DNA from: Chromera velia
Taxonomy: Eukaryota > Sar > Chromeraceae
Assembly (NCBI GenBank): GCA_018398765.1
Contig: JAHBMJ010001565.1
Location: forward strand, 1 to 29,093
DNA length: 29,093 nucleotides
Reading direction: 5' to 3'
The notes under the pieces are model-generated. The model saw only the letters and a list, made by a program, of their open reading frames with translations. It ran no database searches and was not told the DNA's origin. This document shows positions 9,234-18,702 of the stretch, one piece after another. Each line of letters begins with the position of its first letter. Position 1 is the stretch's first letter. The translations under genes were made by a program, and so were the position numbers.

Positions 9234-9545
9234 AGCTCCTGCCCTTGAATATTGGACGCACGATTTGGCTTGGCTTTGTATTATCACTTACTGTATTAGA
9301 ATTCATTTTATTTTCTTTTCTTCATTTTTTTAATTTTAAAAAATGGTCGCTCTAAGGTGAATCCCTATTGTTTTTGCCCTATAAAGGGTTTTGTTACGCA
9401 CGCGGTGTGCGCGAAAAAACGCAAAAATAAATGTATTTTACAAGTTACATACATGGACAATGAGGGGCGGGTGAGTGGTGCGCCGTGGCAAAGTTGACCA
9501 CAGAGAGGTCTCAAAACGTGCGTCCAATATTCAAGGGCAGGGACT
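9234..9545. mobile_element. MITE-like inverted-repeat element, copy B
   Basis: Second copy of the element at 2534-2849, same orientation and close to identical. The left end reads CTCCTGCCCTTGAATATTGG; the right end is its reverse complement with one or two changes near the tip (...TTCAAGGGCAGGGACT). It lies 140 bp beyond the Copia-1 3' LTR, in unrelated flanking sequence. It encodes no protein, so a transposase in trans would be needed for mobility. Confidence 0.8.
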
Positions 9546-10422
9546 CATATATATACGCGTGCGTGTATAATCGTGTGCATGCCCGCGATCGAGCGCGGGC
9601 CGCATGAATTAACGCGGGCGATGCGTTTTGCACATACCCTGGACATTAATTTGTGGCAATTCTATACGTGCCTAAACGTGCGAGACCAATCTAAAACCAT
9701 CTCCCCCTTTCACTGACCATCCTGCCTGAGCATGAGGTGGGGGCGTCTCCCTAGCCAAGTAAGAGCAAACAACACATGCTGTTGCTACCTATCCGTTTAC
9801 TCGTTGCTTTGCTTTCTGACAGCTTTTCTACTCATCTCTCACACACACTTTCTCACTACCAGAGTGTTACATCGATTGACAGAAGTCCAGACACCGTAGT
9901 CAGACACAGTCAGTCAGTCAGTCAGTCAGTCCGTATGGAGCGTGAAAGAAAACGAGTATGCAGATGAACAATGCATGAATGAGTGTGTATATTCTCTGCA
10001 TCCACGCATGCAGAGGGCGCCAGGCGGCGGCGGCGGCATCCCCCCCCCCTCCATGGCGCACGCTCGTCGGTCGGGGCCGGCCCAGGTCCTGCATGAAGGC
10101 CTGCAGAAAAGAAAAAGAAAGTCAAAGCATACAAATGGCCACAAATTAATGTCCAGGGTATGCGCATGCACGCGCACTCGATCGGACCGGACCGCCGGAC
10201 GATTTTTTCGAGCCATGCAGTTCTTTTCAAGTGTCAGATGGTCAACATCATGCATGTCAACTTTCGTCAAGATTCCGAAGAAGTTCCGAGCTCCTCTTCA
10301 TGCAGACCCCTTGTTGAGACTAGATGTTTTACGGCTCCTTTCATCGAGCGTCCTCGAAACTTACGATCGGTAGACGGGTTGACTTCTGGAGACGGCACTT
10401 CACGCGGACACGGCACTTGAGA
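9546..10422. other. Spacer and 5' region of ureF with microsatellites
   Basis: Between copy B and the ureF start. Visible are alternating purine-pyrimidine ATATATACGCGTGCGTG at 9547-9565, a hairpin GCCCGCG/CGCGGGC at about 9580-9600, a CAGT run at 9908-9930, and a short GGC run followed by a C run near 10022-10052. A 143-codon open frame at 9942-10373 has biased composition and no recognised motif. This stretch presumably holds the ureF promoter, 5' UTR and possibly an upstream exon; no TATA box can be assigned with confidence. Confidence 0.4.
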
Positions 10423-11930
10423 ATGGAGCCATCGGGAGAGACAAGGGGGGCAGCAGAGAAACACGGTGTAGACATGTGTGGGGAGGCAGGAGAGCTTCTC
10501 ACGATTCTCCAGCTTTCTGATTCAACTTTTCCAATAAGTGGTTTCGCGCATAGCAATGGTAAGTCAAACGTGCCTGCTTAGGAGCATGCCTGCATGTTAG
10601 ATGGGTCTCTGTAGGAGTCAGAAAAAGCAATCAATACAGGACATGCCCGCGCACCTGCATGAATGCGTGTGCAGGGTACGAGGCATACTTGAAGAACGGC
10701 CTGTTGAGGGACGTGGAGGCCTTCGCAGGTTTCTGTGAGGAGATCCTCTCCAACGCCGCCACACTGCAGATGCCCTTCGTCTCTGCAAGTCACACAGTTT
10801 GCAGTTCTCAGGTGAATGATGACGCCACCTTTGATGAAGACGAAAAAACTCATCAAGAATCTGAACTCCTCAAACGGATCGCGGCACTGGACCGCCGTCT
10901 CTCCGCTTCTCTCCATAATCAAGTGGCTGCACGAGCGTCGGTGCGACAGGGGAAAGGACTGGTCTCCATCGTCTCCGATATGTTTCCTCCAGAGCTCCAG
11001 CAGGAGAAGCTCTCTGCGTGTCCTGAGACGTGCCTTTCAGCCTCCTTTGGAAGTCAAATAGGGGCACCGCCCTCTTCCTCTTCCTATTATTCATCATCCT
11101 CTTCTTCTTGCTCTTCTTCTTCCCCACCAGTTGTTGCTCCTTCTTTTTCTGAAGCCTCCAAGACCTGCGTTCAGAGTGAGAGACGGCGGGGGAGAGTCCT
11201 TGGACGGATGCGCAAGTGGTGTGAGGGGAACGTTGCGGGAATGCGGGGGCACTTCGCGTGTGTGTTCGGGACCGTGTGTGCCCTTCTGAACGTCTCTCTG
11301 GAGACCTCCCAGAAGGTCAGCTGAAAAAACGCTGCTGCAGCTACGGGCAGCCCAGCCTGCCTTCCATGATGAAGCTGCTCTATTGACCTCTTTACTTAGT
11401 ACCACTTAAATTCGGTGGCGTTCTGTTTGGAGGAAAGGAAGAAGAGAAAGGTCATTCATTTTTCGTAAGAAGGCCATTGAGGCAGACTGGCCCTCATTCG
11501 TCAGAATGAAGTTGTTCATGATTTTTTCTGGGTCGAAGAATTCACGGTCTCCCTGATTTTCTAACATAGATGTTTTGTGGTCTCAAATCAGGTCCCACCA
11601 CATTCGGAGTGAATTTCCTCACCGTCTGATGCATGCGTTCCTTTCGGTCTCTGTTGTGATGTGCAGACGTTTTTCTTGCTGCGCTTCCCTTCTATGCAGG
11701 CATTTCTGTTCGCCCTCTTGCGAACGACCCTGACGGCTGCTGTCCGAGAAGGGTCTTTGATCTCTGCCACCCAAGCCCAGGTGCTTCTCTACTCCTCGCA
11801 CAGACGCATTCAAGAACTCGTCAGGAGATACGGACAGCTTGGTTGTGAAGAGGCCCATATCCGTTTTCCTCTTCCTGAGATCTCGCACAGCACCCATGAA
11901 CTGTTCTTTTCCAAGCTTTTTACTTCGTAA
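10423..11930 (+). CDS. ureF: Urease accessory protein UreF, three exons
   Basis: Exons 10423-10558, 10675-11315 and 11700-11930 join in phase to give about 335 residues. UreF bridges UreD/UreH and the GTPase UreG in the complex that inserts nickel into urease, in the cytosol. Exon 1 carries the N-terminal signature LLTILQLSDSTFPISGFAHS (residues 25-44). Exon 2 continues NG|YEAYLKNGLLRDVEAF, ATLQMPFVSASH (74-85), NQVAARASVRQGKG (127-140) and GHFACVFGTVCALL (237-250). Exon 3 gives LTAAVREGSLISATQAQ and ends HSTHELFFSKLFTS-stop, the usual UreF C-terminus. The family is usually about 220-240 residues. The excess comes from a short N-terminal extension, an acidic stretch near 92-109 and a Ser/Pro-rich insertion at about 176-208. 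The start at 10423 is the ATG nearest the signature; an in-frame ATG at 10324 is possible. No frame break is present. Confidence 0.93.
10559..10674 (+). other. ureF intron 1 (116 bp)
   Basis: Donor G|GTAAGT at 10559 and acceptor GTGTGCAG at 10674, phase 1. Splicing joins SN-G to YEAYL, which restores the conserved UreF stretch; without splicing the frame ends at 10581. Confidence 0.9.
11316..11699 (+). other. ureF intron 2 (384 bp)
   Basis: Donor AAG|GTCAGC at 11316 and acceptor TTCTATGCAG at 11699 behind a pyrimidine-rich tract, phase 0. The product reads LETSQK|AFLFALLRTTLTAA, which matches the uninterrupted family pattern. An alternative in-frame AG at 11666 would add 11 residues (TFFLLRFPSMQ) that the family lacks, so 11699 is preferred. 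Unspliced, translation stops at 11322. Confidence 0.85.
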
Positions 11931-11968
11931 AACGAGAAAAGCTAGGAGAAAAGTTGTACTAGAAGTTG

Positions 11969-12014
11969 TATAGCCTGGCAGATTGAACAATTATAGCCTG
12001 GCAGATTGAACAAT
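11969..12014. repeat. 23-bp perfect tandem duplication
   Basis: The unit TATAGCCTGGCAGATTGAAC plus AAT occurs twice head to tail (11969-11991 and 11992-12014), 39 bp after the ureF stop, in the likely 3' UTR. The perfect identity suggests a recent slippage or repair event. Confidence 0.9.
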
Positions 12015-12319
12015 TAATGAGGATGCCGCGTGTGTATCGAATACAAATTTCCTGCACACACTTGATTCACTGGGCGTAGGACATGAAAAATAAAGAGAAT
12101 TAAGGGATTAAATATTTAATAGTTTTAGTCTTTAACATTTTTTTTTTCTAATTTTTTTTTTTACATTATAAGTTGAACGAGACAATGCAGAGCGAGAACG
12201 AAGAGCGGTAAAGATAGAGAACTCCTGGACCAAAGTTCTGGTCTTAGATAAGCTTGATAGGTCTGCAAATGCTATGTTCTGGCCTACTCCTAGCTTGATT
12301 GGCTAGACAGCAAGTCAGC

Positions 12320-12357
<38 letters not shown>

Positions 12358-12472
12358 GACTTAGATAACTTATCCTTAGACCACTCTTCGGTCTTTAGTT
12401 AGTGTCCAGAGAAGAGTTAACGGTCGTAGAGGTTCACGGTCTGAAGTAGTTTCGGAGTTTCCACAGGAAACT
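12015..12472. other. ureF downstream spacer with (AT)n
   Basis: AT-rich, with T runs at about 12139-12163 and an (AT)n microsatellite at about 12321-12354. No gene is recognised. The last part (12444-12472) holds the left half of a palindrome into which Copia-2 inserted. Confidence 0.6.
12089..12094 (+). terminator. Candidate ureF polyadenylation signal AATAAA
   Basis: A canonical AATAAA lies 159 bp after the ureF stop codon, followed by T-rich sequence near 12139-12163. Position is plausible for 3' end formation, but many eukaryotic microbes do not rely on this hexamer. Confidence 0.35.
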
Positions 12473-12790
12473 TGTTGTGAACCAACTTAAAGCCTGAGTC
12501 GCTGCGTCAAGCATATAATGGCATGAGTAAGAAAGACAGTTCCTGACGGCCCCAACCGGCAGGGCGCGCACACTTCATGACGGCCCCAACCGGCTCCAGC
12601 AACTGAAATGCATGCAGGCAAGAGTGCATGCAATTAAATCGGAGATCGATCAGAAGTAACGGTTTGATCTTAGCTGAGAAGTGGACTTGAACAAAGGACC
12701 ATGCATAAACATAATTACAATCTGTGAACTCCAAGATAACCTGTATCTCCACATAGACTTTCGCTGGTCTGTAGAGATTAGGGTTTTTCA
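12473..12790 (+). repeat. Copia-2 5' LTR
   Basis: 318 bp, begins TGTTGTGAACCAAC and ends GATTAGGGTTTTTCA. It contains a short internal duplication: GACGGCCCCAACCGG occurs twice about 35 bp apart. The flanking AAACT lies immediately before it. Confidence 0.95.
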
Positions 12791-12808
12791 TGGTAGCAGG
12801 CTGATTAC
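12791..12808 (+). promoter_or_regulatory. Copia-2 primer-binding site, initiator-tRNA-like
   Basis: Immediately after the 5' LTR the sequence is TGGTAGCAGGCTGATTACC. The first nine bases TGGTAGCAG are complementary to the 3' end of a typical eukaryotic initiator Met tRNA (…CTGCTACCA), the usual copia primer; the match weakens after that. Confidence 0.65.
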
Positions 12809-12845
12809 CGGTCTGATTCTTTACTTTCTATTCGTTCTTCTCAAC

Positions 12846-14094
12846 ATGGGTAAGAGAGGCAAGAATAGAAATCGAGGTGAAGACGGGCGTTTCATCTCCA
12901 CTCCTGCAGAAGATGAAACCCTCGCTAATTCTTCTTCTCTGTCTGAAGCTGTTGCTGTAATCGCCAAGTCCACTGAAGTTTTTCTTGCTCTCACAGTGGC
13001 ACAGCAGCAATCCAGTGACACGGCCGTTTCTTCGACTCTTTCTGCTACGCCTGTGTTGCCTGCTCCCTCCGCCTCCCATAAATTTGCAAAATGGGAGTGT
13101 AAGCTGAAGTACGAGGATCGTTCGTACGCCGGCCGACTGAAGATTGTGTCCTCTTTTGAGGACCATCTCAAGCAGCAGCCCTCCGCTGCCCCGAAAGTGG
13201 TCGCCTCCGCTTTCAAGTCCAGTCTGGAATCCTTCCCCGACCTCCACAACCTCGTTGCTAAGCTTCCCGCCCCCTACAGAGACAGCTACGAGTACTTGAA
13301 GACCAAGATCCTGAAAGCTTCGGGAGAGAAGGAAGAGAAGCGCCTCCTTGACCCTTTCCATTCCCTTGCCACCCTTTCCTCATCGCAGCACGCAAAGCAG
13401 AGCCGTTTGGAAATGCCGTCACGGTGGAGACGGCTTGTCAGCGAACGGCAACGCTATCTCTGAGAGAAGAGCGCGTCTGTGTCTACAAAGGCACAAGCGA
13501 CCCTGACGATGATGCAAACTGGAAGGTAGTGCGCCAGCAAGTCCCTCTCCTCAATCCCCTAGGGAGGCAGGATGGGCAGCTCGCCTCCCTCCTTCTCATC
13601 AATGGCATCTCCAATCACGAAGTGCGTGCCCAAGTCAGGAACGCACTCCCCCCTCACATGCCCTTCTATGGCGACGATGGAGCCCTGGAGAAGTTCCAAA
13701 CTTTTGCCAAGCCATCTTGCTTCCTCCCAGTGACCCCCATCCGATCTCTCTATCCGCAGTCGCAACCAGGTGTCAGTGTCGCAGGAAAGCCTCCTTCCCA
13801 CCCTGCGAACCCCCAGAGTGGACGTGCAGTACCCCCTCAGCCCAACTGTACCTACCCAGGTCACAAGGCTGAGCACTGCTTAAAGCCGCACTTCTGCCCG
13901 TCCTGCTTTCATTAGGGCCACAAGCCTGGCGACTGCAAATTAGCAAAGGACATCGACACCCTCCTCCGTGCGTACAGATACCCTCCCCGCAACTCCCAGG
14001 GTCGCTCGGGTAGACGTTCTTCCAGACAGAAGGGGACGGCCTTGACAGGGGCTACCGATTTCGACATGGAGGAGTCTGACGACGCGTCTGCATG
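12846..14094 (+). pseudogene. Copia-2 gag, frameshifted
   Basis: Starts MGKRGKNRNRGEDGRF, 55 bp after the LTR. A capsid-like region follows, with KFAKWECKLKYEDRSYAGRL and LVAKLPAPYRDSYEYLKTKI. The frame breaks at about 13380-13400 and continues as LREERVCVYKGTSDPDDDAN and NGISNHEVRAQVRNALPPHM. The C-terminus has CTYPGHKAEHC and the zinc knuckle CPSCFH-stop-GHKPGDC. With one residue at the TAG (13913) it fits C-X2-C-X4-H-X4-C exactly, so the TAG is a mutated sense codon, probably CAG. The frame ends with TGA at 14092, and a further shift leads into the protease. Confidence 0.85.
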
Positions 14095-14783
14095 ATTCCA
14101 ACCCTGCAGCTGCTGCTGCAGGTCGCATGAAGTCAGCATCTTCTTCTCATTCTCCTCGTCCCTCTTTTTCTTTTGACGGTCTTAGTTGTATGCTTGATGT
14201 GGGTACCAGTAGTACCACATGCACGCGAGGCTGGCTGGTCAAGAAGAAAAAGCTAGAGAAAAAGGAAGTGAGTTTGAAATGGATAGAAGAACCATTGCCC
14301 AACCCTGTGTCCGTTCGCAGTGCATGCGCGAAGAAAGTATGGATGCATAAACGTGCTTCGATTCCTTGTTTCTTTGACGGCAAGCCTGCCCTGCTGAAAC
14401 TATCTATCATGGAAACCGAAGCAGTGACTCTTCCCCTAGTGGGCAATGAACGCTTGATTGAAATGGGTGCCACGTTTGACTATCAGACAGGCCACCTGCA
14501 TCTCCTCTCCACCGTTCTCAAATTTCTCCGTACAGATAATGATTTATTTTTTCTGCCTCTGGAGATTAACAGGACTGGCCCACCCCAGTCTAAATGTGCA
14601 CCGTCCTCCCAACCAGTATCTTCTGAGGCTGCCCAGGTAGAGCCTGCATCCTCTATGTTTTGTTCTGATTCTGTGTCTGCTTCTTTTTCATCTTCTTCCC
14701 ACTTGCCTGCCAAACCCCGACTCGTCCTTGCCAATGGGCGTCTGCCTCTTCACCTGAAGAAGGCGAGGCGAAATCGACGATAG
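14095..14783 (+). pseudogene. Copia-2 aspartic protease region
   Basis: Reads SFDGLSCMLDVGTSSTTCTRGW (14172-14237). LDVGTSST matches the retropepsin active site L-D-T/S-G-T/A-S, with V replacing T/S next to the catalytic D. The downstream stretch CFFDGKPALLKLSIMETEAV and VGNERLIEMGATFDYQTGHL resembles the rest of the single-domain fold, and a Ser-rich tail leads to the stop at 14781. By family role it would cut Gag-Pol. This segment is open but lies between frame breaks. Confidence 0.65.
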
Positions 14784-15855
14784 CCAAAGCCTAGGGAAGC
14801 ATCTCCTTCATGTCAGCATTCGGAACAAGCTGAATCACCAACCTCCTCATCAGCCCCAGCCCCCCCCCCCCCCCCCCCGGTTTTGGACCCCGGTCGCTAG
14901 CCCCGGTCGTTTGTCTGTGAAGGCTACCATTGATGAGCTCATCCGCTTCCATCACGAGTGGCTTGGCCATCCCGGCAAGACGACGTGGTGCTCCCTTTGT
15001 GCAGGTCTGCATGATATCCCCTCGCAGAAAGGCAGCATTTCTCGAAACGCCGTTCGACGTGCCCTCCTGCCTTGCATCCGGGGGGGCACATGTAGGAGGA
15101 TCAAACCCCGGCACGCAGGTGATGGCAGTCGAGGGTCTCTTGAAGTGACACAGCCAGGATTGCATGTCATTTGTAACTTAATCATGGGGCTTAGCGGGGG
15201 GTACTCGTTGCATATTCAAGACCAAGAGAATGATTATTTGGGGGTTGTGGTGGTGGAAGAGAAATCCTCTGACGCCATCGATGCCGTATATGAGCGATGG
15301 ACGAACAGTCTGGAAGGAGACCTCACCCCACAGGTCATGACAGACCATGGGACTGAGTTTCAAGGGAAGTTTGGAGCCCGTCTTACCGAAAGGGAGGCTT
15401 ACAATCCCCTCACTCCCGTAGGCAGTCACCACTCCCTCGGTAAGAATGAGTGCTCCCACCGCGAGTGGCTCACGATCTTGAGGGGCATCCTCCACGACCG
15501 CGGCCTCGATAACTCCCACTGGAGAGACTTTGCGTCCCTTGCCGCCACAAAATACAACCGCCAGCCCCGTGGTCGTAGCAAAAAGAGCCCATTTAAGCGT
15601 CGATAGTCGGCGCAGCCTCCTAGTCTTCCCATTGCTGCCCTTCATGACTTGCTTCAGACAACCCGCCACCCCTCTGAGGGGTCTTCCCCTTTCCCTGTGG
15701 GTTCCTCAGTCTTTTACCACCACCTTGATTTGCCTTGTGCCAAGCTTGACCCCCTCTGGACCCCCGCTTTGGTCCTTCAACGCGTGAGTAAACATGTATT
15801 CCGCTTGTGTCTGCCTTTTGGCCGTCCCATTCTAGCTCACCGTTGCTGTATTTGA
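14784..15855 (+). pseudogene. Copia-2 integrase
   Basis: It follows a long poly-C run (about 14858-14878) that has probably slipped and shifted the frame. The zinc-binding region reads FHHEWLGHPGKTTWCSLC. The core has YSLHIQDQENDYLGVVVVEE, then MTDHGTEFQGKF with D at 15343 and GKNECSHREWL with E at 15448, separated by 34 residues. The first catalytic D, expected near LHV (about 15160), is not present: the sequence is LHVICNL. A TAG at 15604 interrupts the frame, after which VGSSVFYHHLDLPCAKLDPL and WTPALVLQRVSKHVFRLCLP give the C-terminal DNA-binding module, ending at TGA 15853. Confidence 0.8.
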
Positions 15856-16428
15856 GCAAATAATAGCAGTCAGCCGGAACCTGTCTTCTCTGTGAACTGC
15901 AGCCGCAGTAGCAGCAGGAGCAGCAGCCAGTCCCCCTGCTCGAACTGCCGCAGCAGCCCCCAGCCACAGACTCCCCTCCGGTGCCCCCACTCCAGCCCCC
16001 CAAGTTTGACATCACCGACTTTCGCAAGGATGAATTGATCATCTGGAAAGACGAAAACACCAATCGGTGTTTCCAGCGGGGACCTAGGAAGCGTCCGTAC
16101 CGTCAATCTTAGTGGAGAGGGTAGAGTGGAAGTTCAAGCCTGGGGCTCAACTGGCCGAATGCCTCTTGCTAACCGCCACATGCAGCCTGTTTGGTGCCCC
16201 GTACGTGGCCGCCCTAAACTGTTGTACTCTGCACAAAAGCCTGTGGGGTGTGGGCCTCAACTGTATTACCTCATCCCCGAAGAGGTCGTCGAGAGGACAG
16301 CCCTCACCCCTGAAGGTCGTCTTCCTTCAGACGTGTGCGAGACGTATAAAAGTGTCTTGCTCGCCAGGCACGACACATGCTTCCCCTCTGATTGTCTTTC
16401 TTTTGACTTGCTGGCTTCCTAAGCTGCA
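15856..16428 (+). pseudogene. Copia-2 integrase-RT linker
   Basis: Frames change repeatedly. A Ser/Pro/Gln-rich stretch (about 15880-15995) is followed by KFDITDFRKDELIIWKDENT and a separate piece QLYYLIPEEVVERTALTPEG, of the kind found between integrase and RT in copia pol. No catalytic motif is expected. Several small indels are needed to read it through. Confidence 0.55.
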
Positions 16429-17559
16429 ATGGCTGTGCTGTTTTCCTCTCCTGCAGAGTCTGCTCATGAGATAGAGCACCACGACGCTCAGATAGCGACA
16501 TCCCCCCCTTTCTTTCTCTGGGACGACAAACAACAGCAGGCCTCTGTTGGCACATGCTCAGCTGCCACCACACATACCCCTCTTCCTCGCTGCGGTTTGT
16601 CCCCTGAGCAGCTCGAAGGCCGTGCAGCTTCCCGAGAGAAAGAGCTCTCCTCCTTCTCTGAAAACGATGTCTACAAAAGAGTCCCTATTGCTGAAGTACC
16701 GCCAGAGCAGGTCCGTTCCGCTATCCCCACCCATTTTGTCGATACCATGAAGCGTCAGAAAGCGGGGGAGTGGGATTTCAAGTCAAGAGTAGTCGCTGAC
16801 GGGTCTCCGTTCTTTGATCACAGAGAAAGGGTCACTACCTCCTGCGCCACCGCATCCCAGTGGGCCATGTGCTGTGCCTTAGCCATGGCGTTTGCATACA
16901 CAGATTTTGACCCCCATGAGATTGTAGTAGCGGATGTTAAGACCGCCTACCTGATGGCCGTCCAATCCGACTGCGTTTACGTCCGCCCTCCTAAGGACTA
17001 CCCAGACTACAGCAAGTACCTCTGGTATCTGAATCGTGCTCTCTATGGCATGAAGGACTCAGGCAACCTGTGGGACCGTTCCCGCAACAAAACTCTCGCA
17101 GTAGTAGGCTGGGTTCCCTCCCCAGTCAGGAGGGTCTGATAGAAATGGACAAGAAAACCAGAGGCTTCTTCCTCTCGCCTCCTGGGCATTCTTCCCACTT
17201 TTGTAGATGACTTTGCGATCCTTCCCATCGGGGGGTCAGCAGTCCAGCTTGCCCGAGAGATTGCACAGGAAGGAGGGTATGAGATGAAGATTACCCGGCC
17301 CGACAAAGGCAGCATCCGCTAGGCAGGGGTGGATTTTGAGCTAACGAAAGACTCCATTTCCATTCACCAAACTGAGTACCTCCTGTCCCTTCCCCTACCT
17401 GAAGGCATGGAGGAGTCTTCCACAACCCAAACAGAATATGAAAAGTCCGATCTGTTCCCTCTTAGCCCTTCTTCTCGAGAACTCCCAGGAGAGCCGCCTC
17501 CGCTTCTTTCCACAAAAGAAGCGAGATCCTTCCATGAACAACTGGGGTGCTTGTCTTGA
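16429..17559 (+). pseudogene. Copia-2 reverse transcriptase, broken
   Basis: The RT entry is ASREKELSSFSENDVYKRVP, followed by DFKSRVVADGSPFFDHRERV (the copia KARLVAKG..Q block), then VVADVKTAYLMAVQSDCVYV with catalytic D at 16933 and LNRALYGMKDSGNLWDRSRN. The frame hits TGA at 17137. Past a short disturbed stretch, where EGLIEMDKKTRGFFL is readable in another frame, the box TFVDDFAI is found with both aspartates intact (17206 and 17209). A TAG in GSIR-stop-AGVDFELTKDSISI (about 17320) and a TGA at 17557 follow. The catalytic triad residues survive although the frame does not. Confidence 0.88.
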
Positions 17560-18306
17560 GTTACTGTAGCATGAGATACTCACCCTGATCTCGCACAGGG
17601 GTGTAATCAACTTAGTCGCCATGCTTCTGCCCCCACAGCTGCCGACGCTGCCCTTCTGCTTTCGCTCTTTCGCTATGCCCGACGTACAGCCTCGTCTCGC
17701 GTAATCCAAATCCCGCACTCAGACGTCCCATCCTCATCCTCCCTCCTTCGCACCACATCCTGGAGTGATGCCGCCCTTGGGACTGCAGGCAACGCCCACC
17801 CTCAGACCAGGTGGCTAATTAGCCTCGGCTCTGCAGTCTTGCATTGGCACGCGTTTTCCCAGCAGCGTGTTGCCTGCTCGTCCACAAGAGCCAAGCTGTA
17901 TACAGGCTATGACTTAGTCGATTTCTTGGAGTGTTTTTTGTTAGCCCTCCGTTGCATCTGGAAACCAGGCGTCGTATCAGACGTCAAGGTTGATTCTAAC
18001 GACCTTCTGAAGCTTGTCTCCAGCAAGATGCCCCAACCGACCAAACGTGCCCTCCTGTCAGTTATTAAATCCCTCCAGCTGGAAGTGTTAGAACATTCCC
18101 CTCACACGCTCGTTCTTCATACTCTCTCCCTTCGCGACGCGTTCGAAACCGCCTCAGTCCGCCTCTCCTTTGTGCCCTCAGAGGAGAATGTGGCTGATCC
18201 GTTAACCAAGCCCATGTCCACTTCCCTTCTCCTTCCCTTCTTCACCACCCTTTCCCCTCATCCCTCGTATGATCCCGCCCCTGTTCCATATGCCATTGTG
18301 TTGTAA
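17560..18306 (+). pseudogene. Copia-2 RNase H and pol C-terminus
   Basis: After TGA 17557 and a second TGA at about 17581, the line DTHPDLAQGCNQLSRHASAP matches the copia TRPDIA..V..LS block. RNase H follows: TTSWSDAALGTAGNAHPQTR with D at 17767, LHWHAFSQQRVACSSTRAKL, the stretch KVDSNDLLKLVSS with its third acidic residue, and SFVPSEENVADPLTKPM, the diagnostic copia pol terminus. The stop is TAA 18304-18306, 78 bp before the 3' LTR. The RNase H part itself is uninterrupted. Confidence 0.88.
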
Positions 18307-18345
18307 CCTTTTTGAACTGTGTTGTGTATTCAACTGTTTTTTGTT

Positions 18346-18384
18346 TTGAAAGAACGAACAAAAAAAAAAAAAAAAAAAAATGTG
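18346..18384 (+). promoter_or_regulatory. Copia-2 polypurine region with A21 run
   Basis: GAAAGAACGAAC is followed by 21 consecutive A (18360-18380) and TGTG directly before the 3' LTR. It is in the place of the plus-strand primer, but an almost pure A run is unusual for that role. Confidence 0.5.
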
Positions 18385-18702
18385 TGTTGTGAACCAACTT
18401 AAAGCCTGAGTCGCTGCGTCAAGCATATAATGGCATGAGCAACAAAGACAGTTCCTGACGGCCCCAACCGGTAGGGCGTGCACACTTCATGACGGCCTTA
18501 ACCGGCTCCAGCAACTGAAATGCATGCAGGCAAGAATGCATGCAATTAAGTCGGAAATCGATCAGAAGTAACGGTTTGATCTTAGCTGAGAAGTGGACTT
18601 GAACACAGGACCATGCATAAACATAATTACAATCTGTGAACTCCAAGATAACCTGTATCTCCACATAGACCTTCGCTGGTCTATAGAGATTAGGGTTTTT
18701 CA
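18385..18702 (+). repeat. Copia-2 3' LTR
   Basis: 318 bp direct repeat of 12473-12790 with about 12 mismatches and no indel, begins TGTTGTGAACC and ends GGGTTTTTCA. Followed at once by the target duplication AAACT. Confidence 0.95.

Larger units (their letters stand above)
12473..18702 (+). mobile_element. Copia-2: full-length, decayed Ty1/copia LTR retrotransposon
   Basis: A 6.2-kb element with two 318-bp LTRs, TG...CA ends and the 5-bp target duplication AAACT (12468-12472 and 18703-18707). Internal order is gag, protease, integrase, RT, RNase H, which places it in Ty1/copia. It belongs to a different family from Copia-1: LTRs, primer site and proteins are not closely similar. The LTRs differ at about 12 of 318 positions (roughly 4%), 10 of them transitions, so by LTR comparison it is younger than Copia-1. 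The coding region has several frameshifts and in-frame stops. It inserted about 540 bp downstream of the ureF stop codon, inside a palindromic repeat. Confidence 0.95.

Noticed and set aside
9942..10373. 143-codon forward frame upstream of ureF
   Set aside because: It is composed of microsatellite-like and low-complexity sequence with no motif, and two minus-strand frames overlap it. It could cover 5' UTR, but a protein is not supported.
12680..12845. Extension of Copia-2 gag upstream into the LTR
   Set aside because: The open frame continues upstream only by chance through the LTR and primer site. The ATG at 12846 is the sensible gag start.
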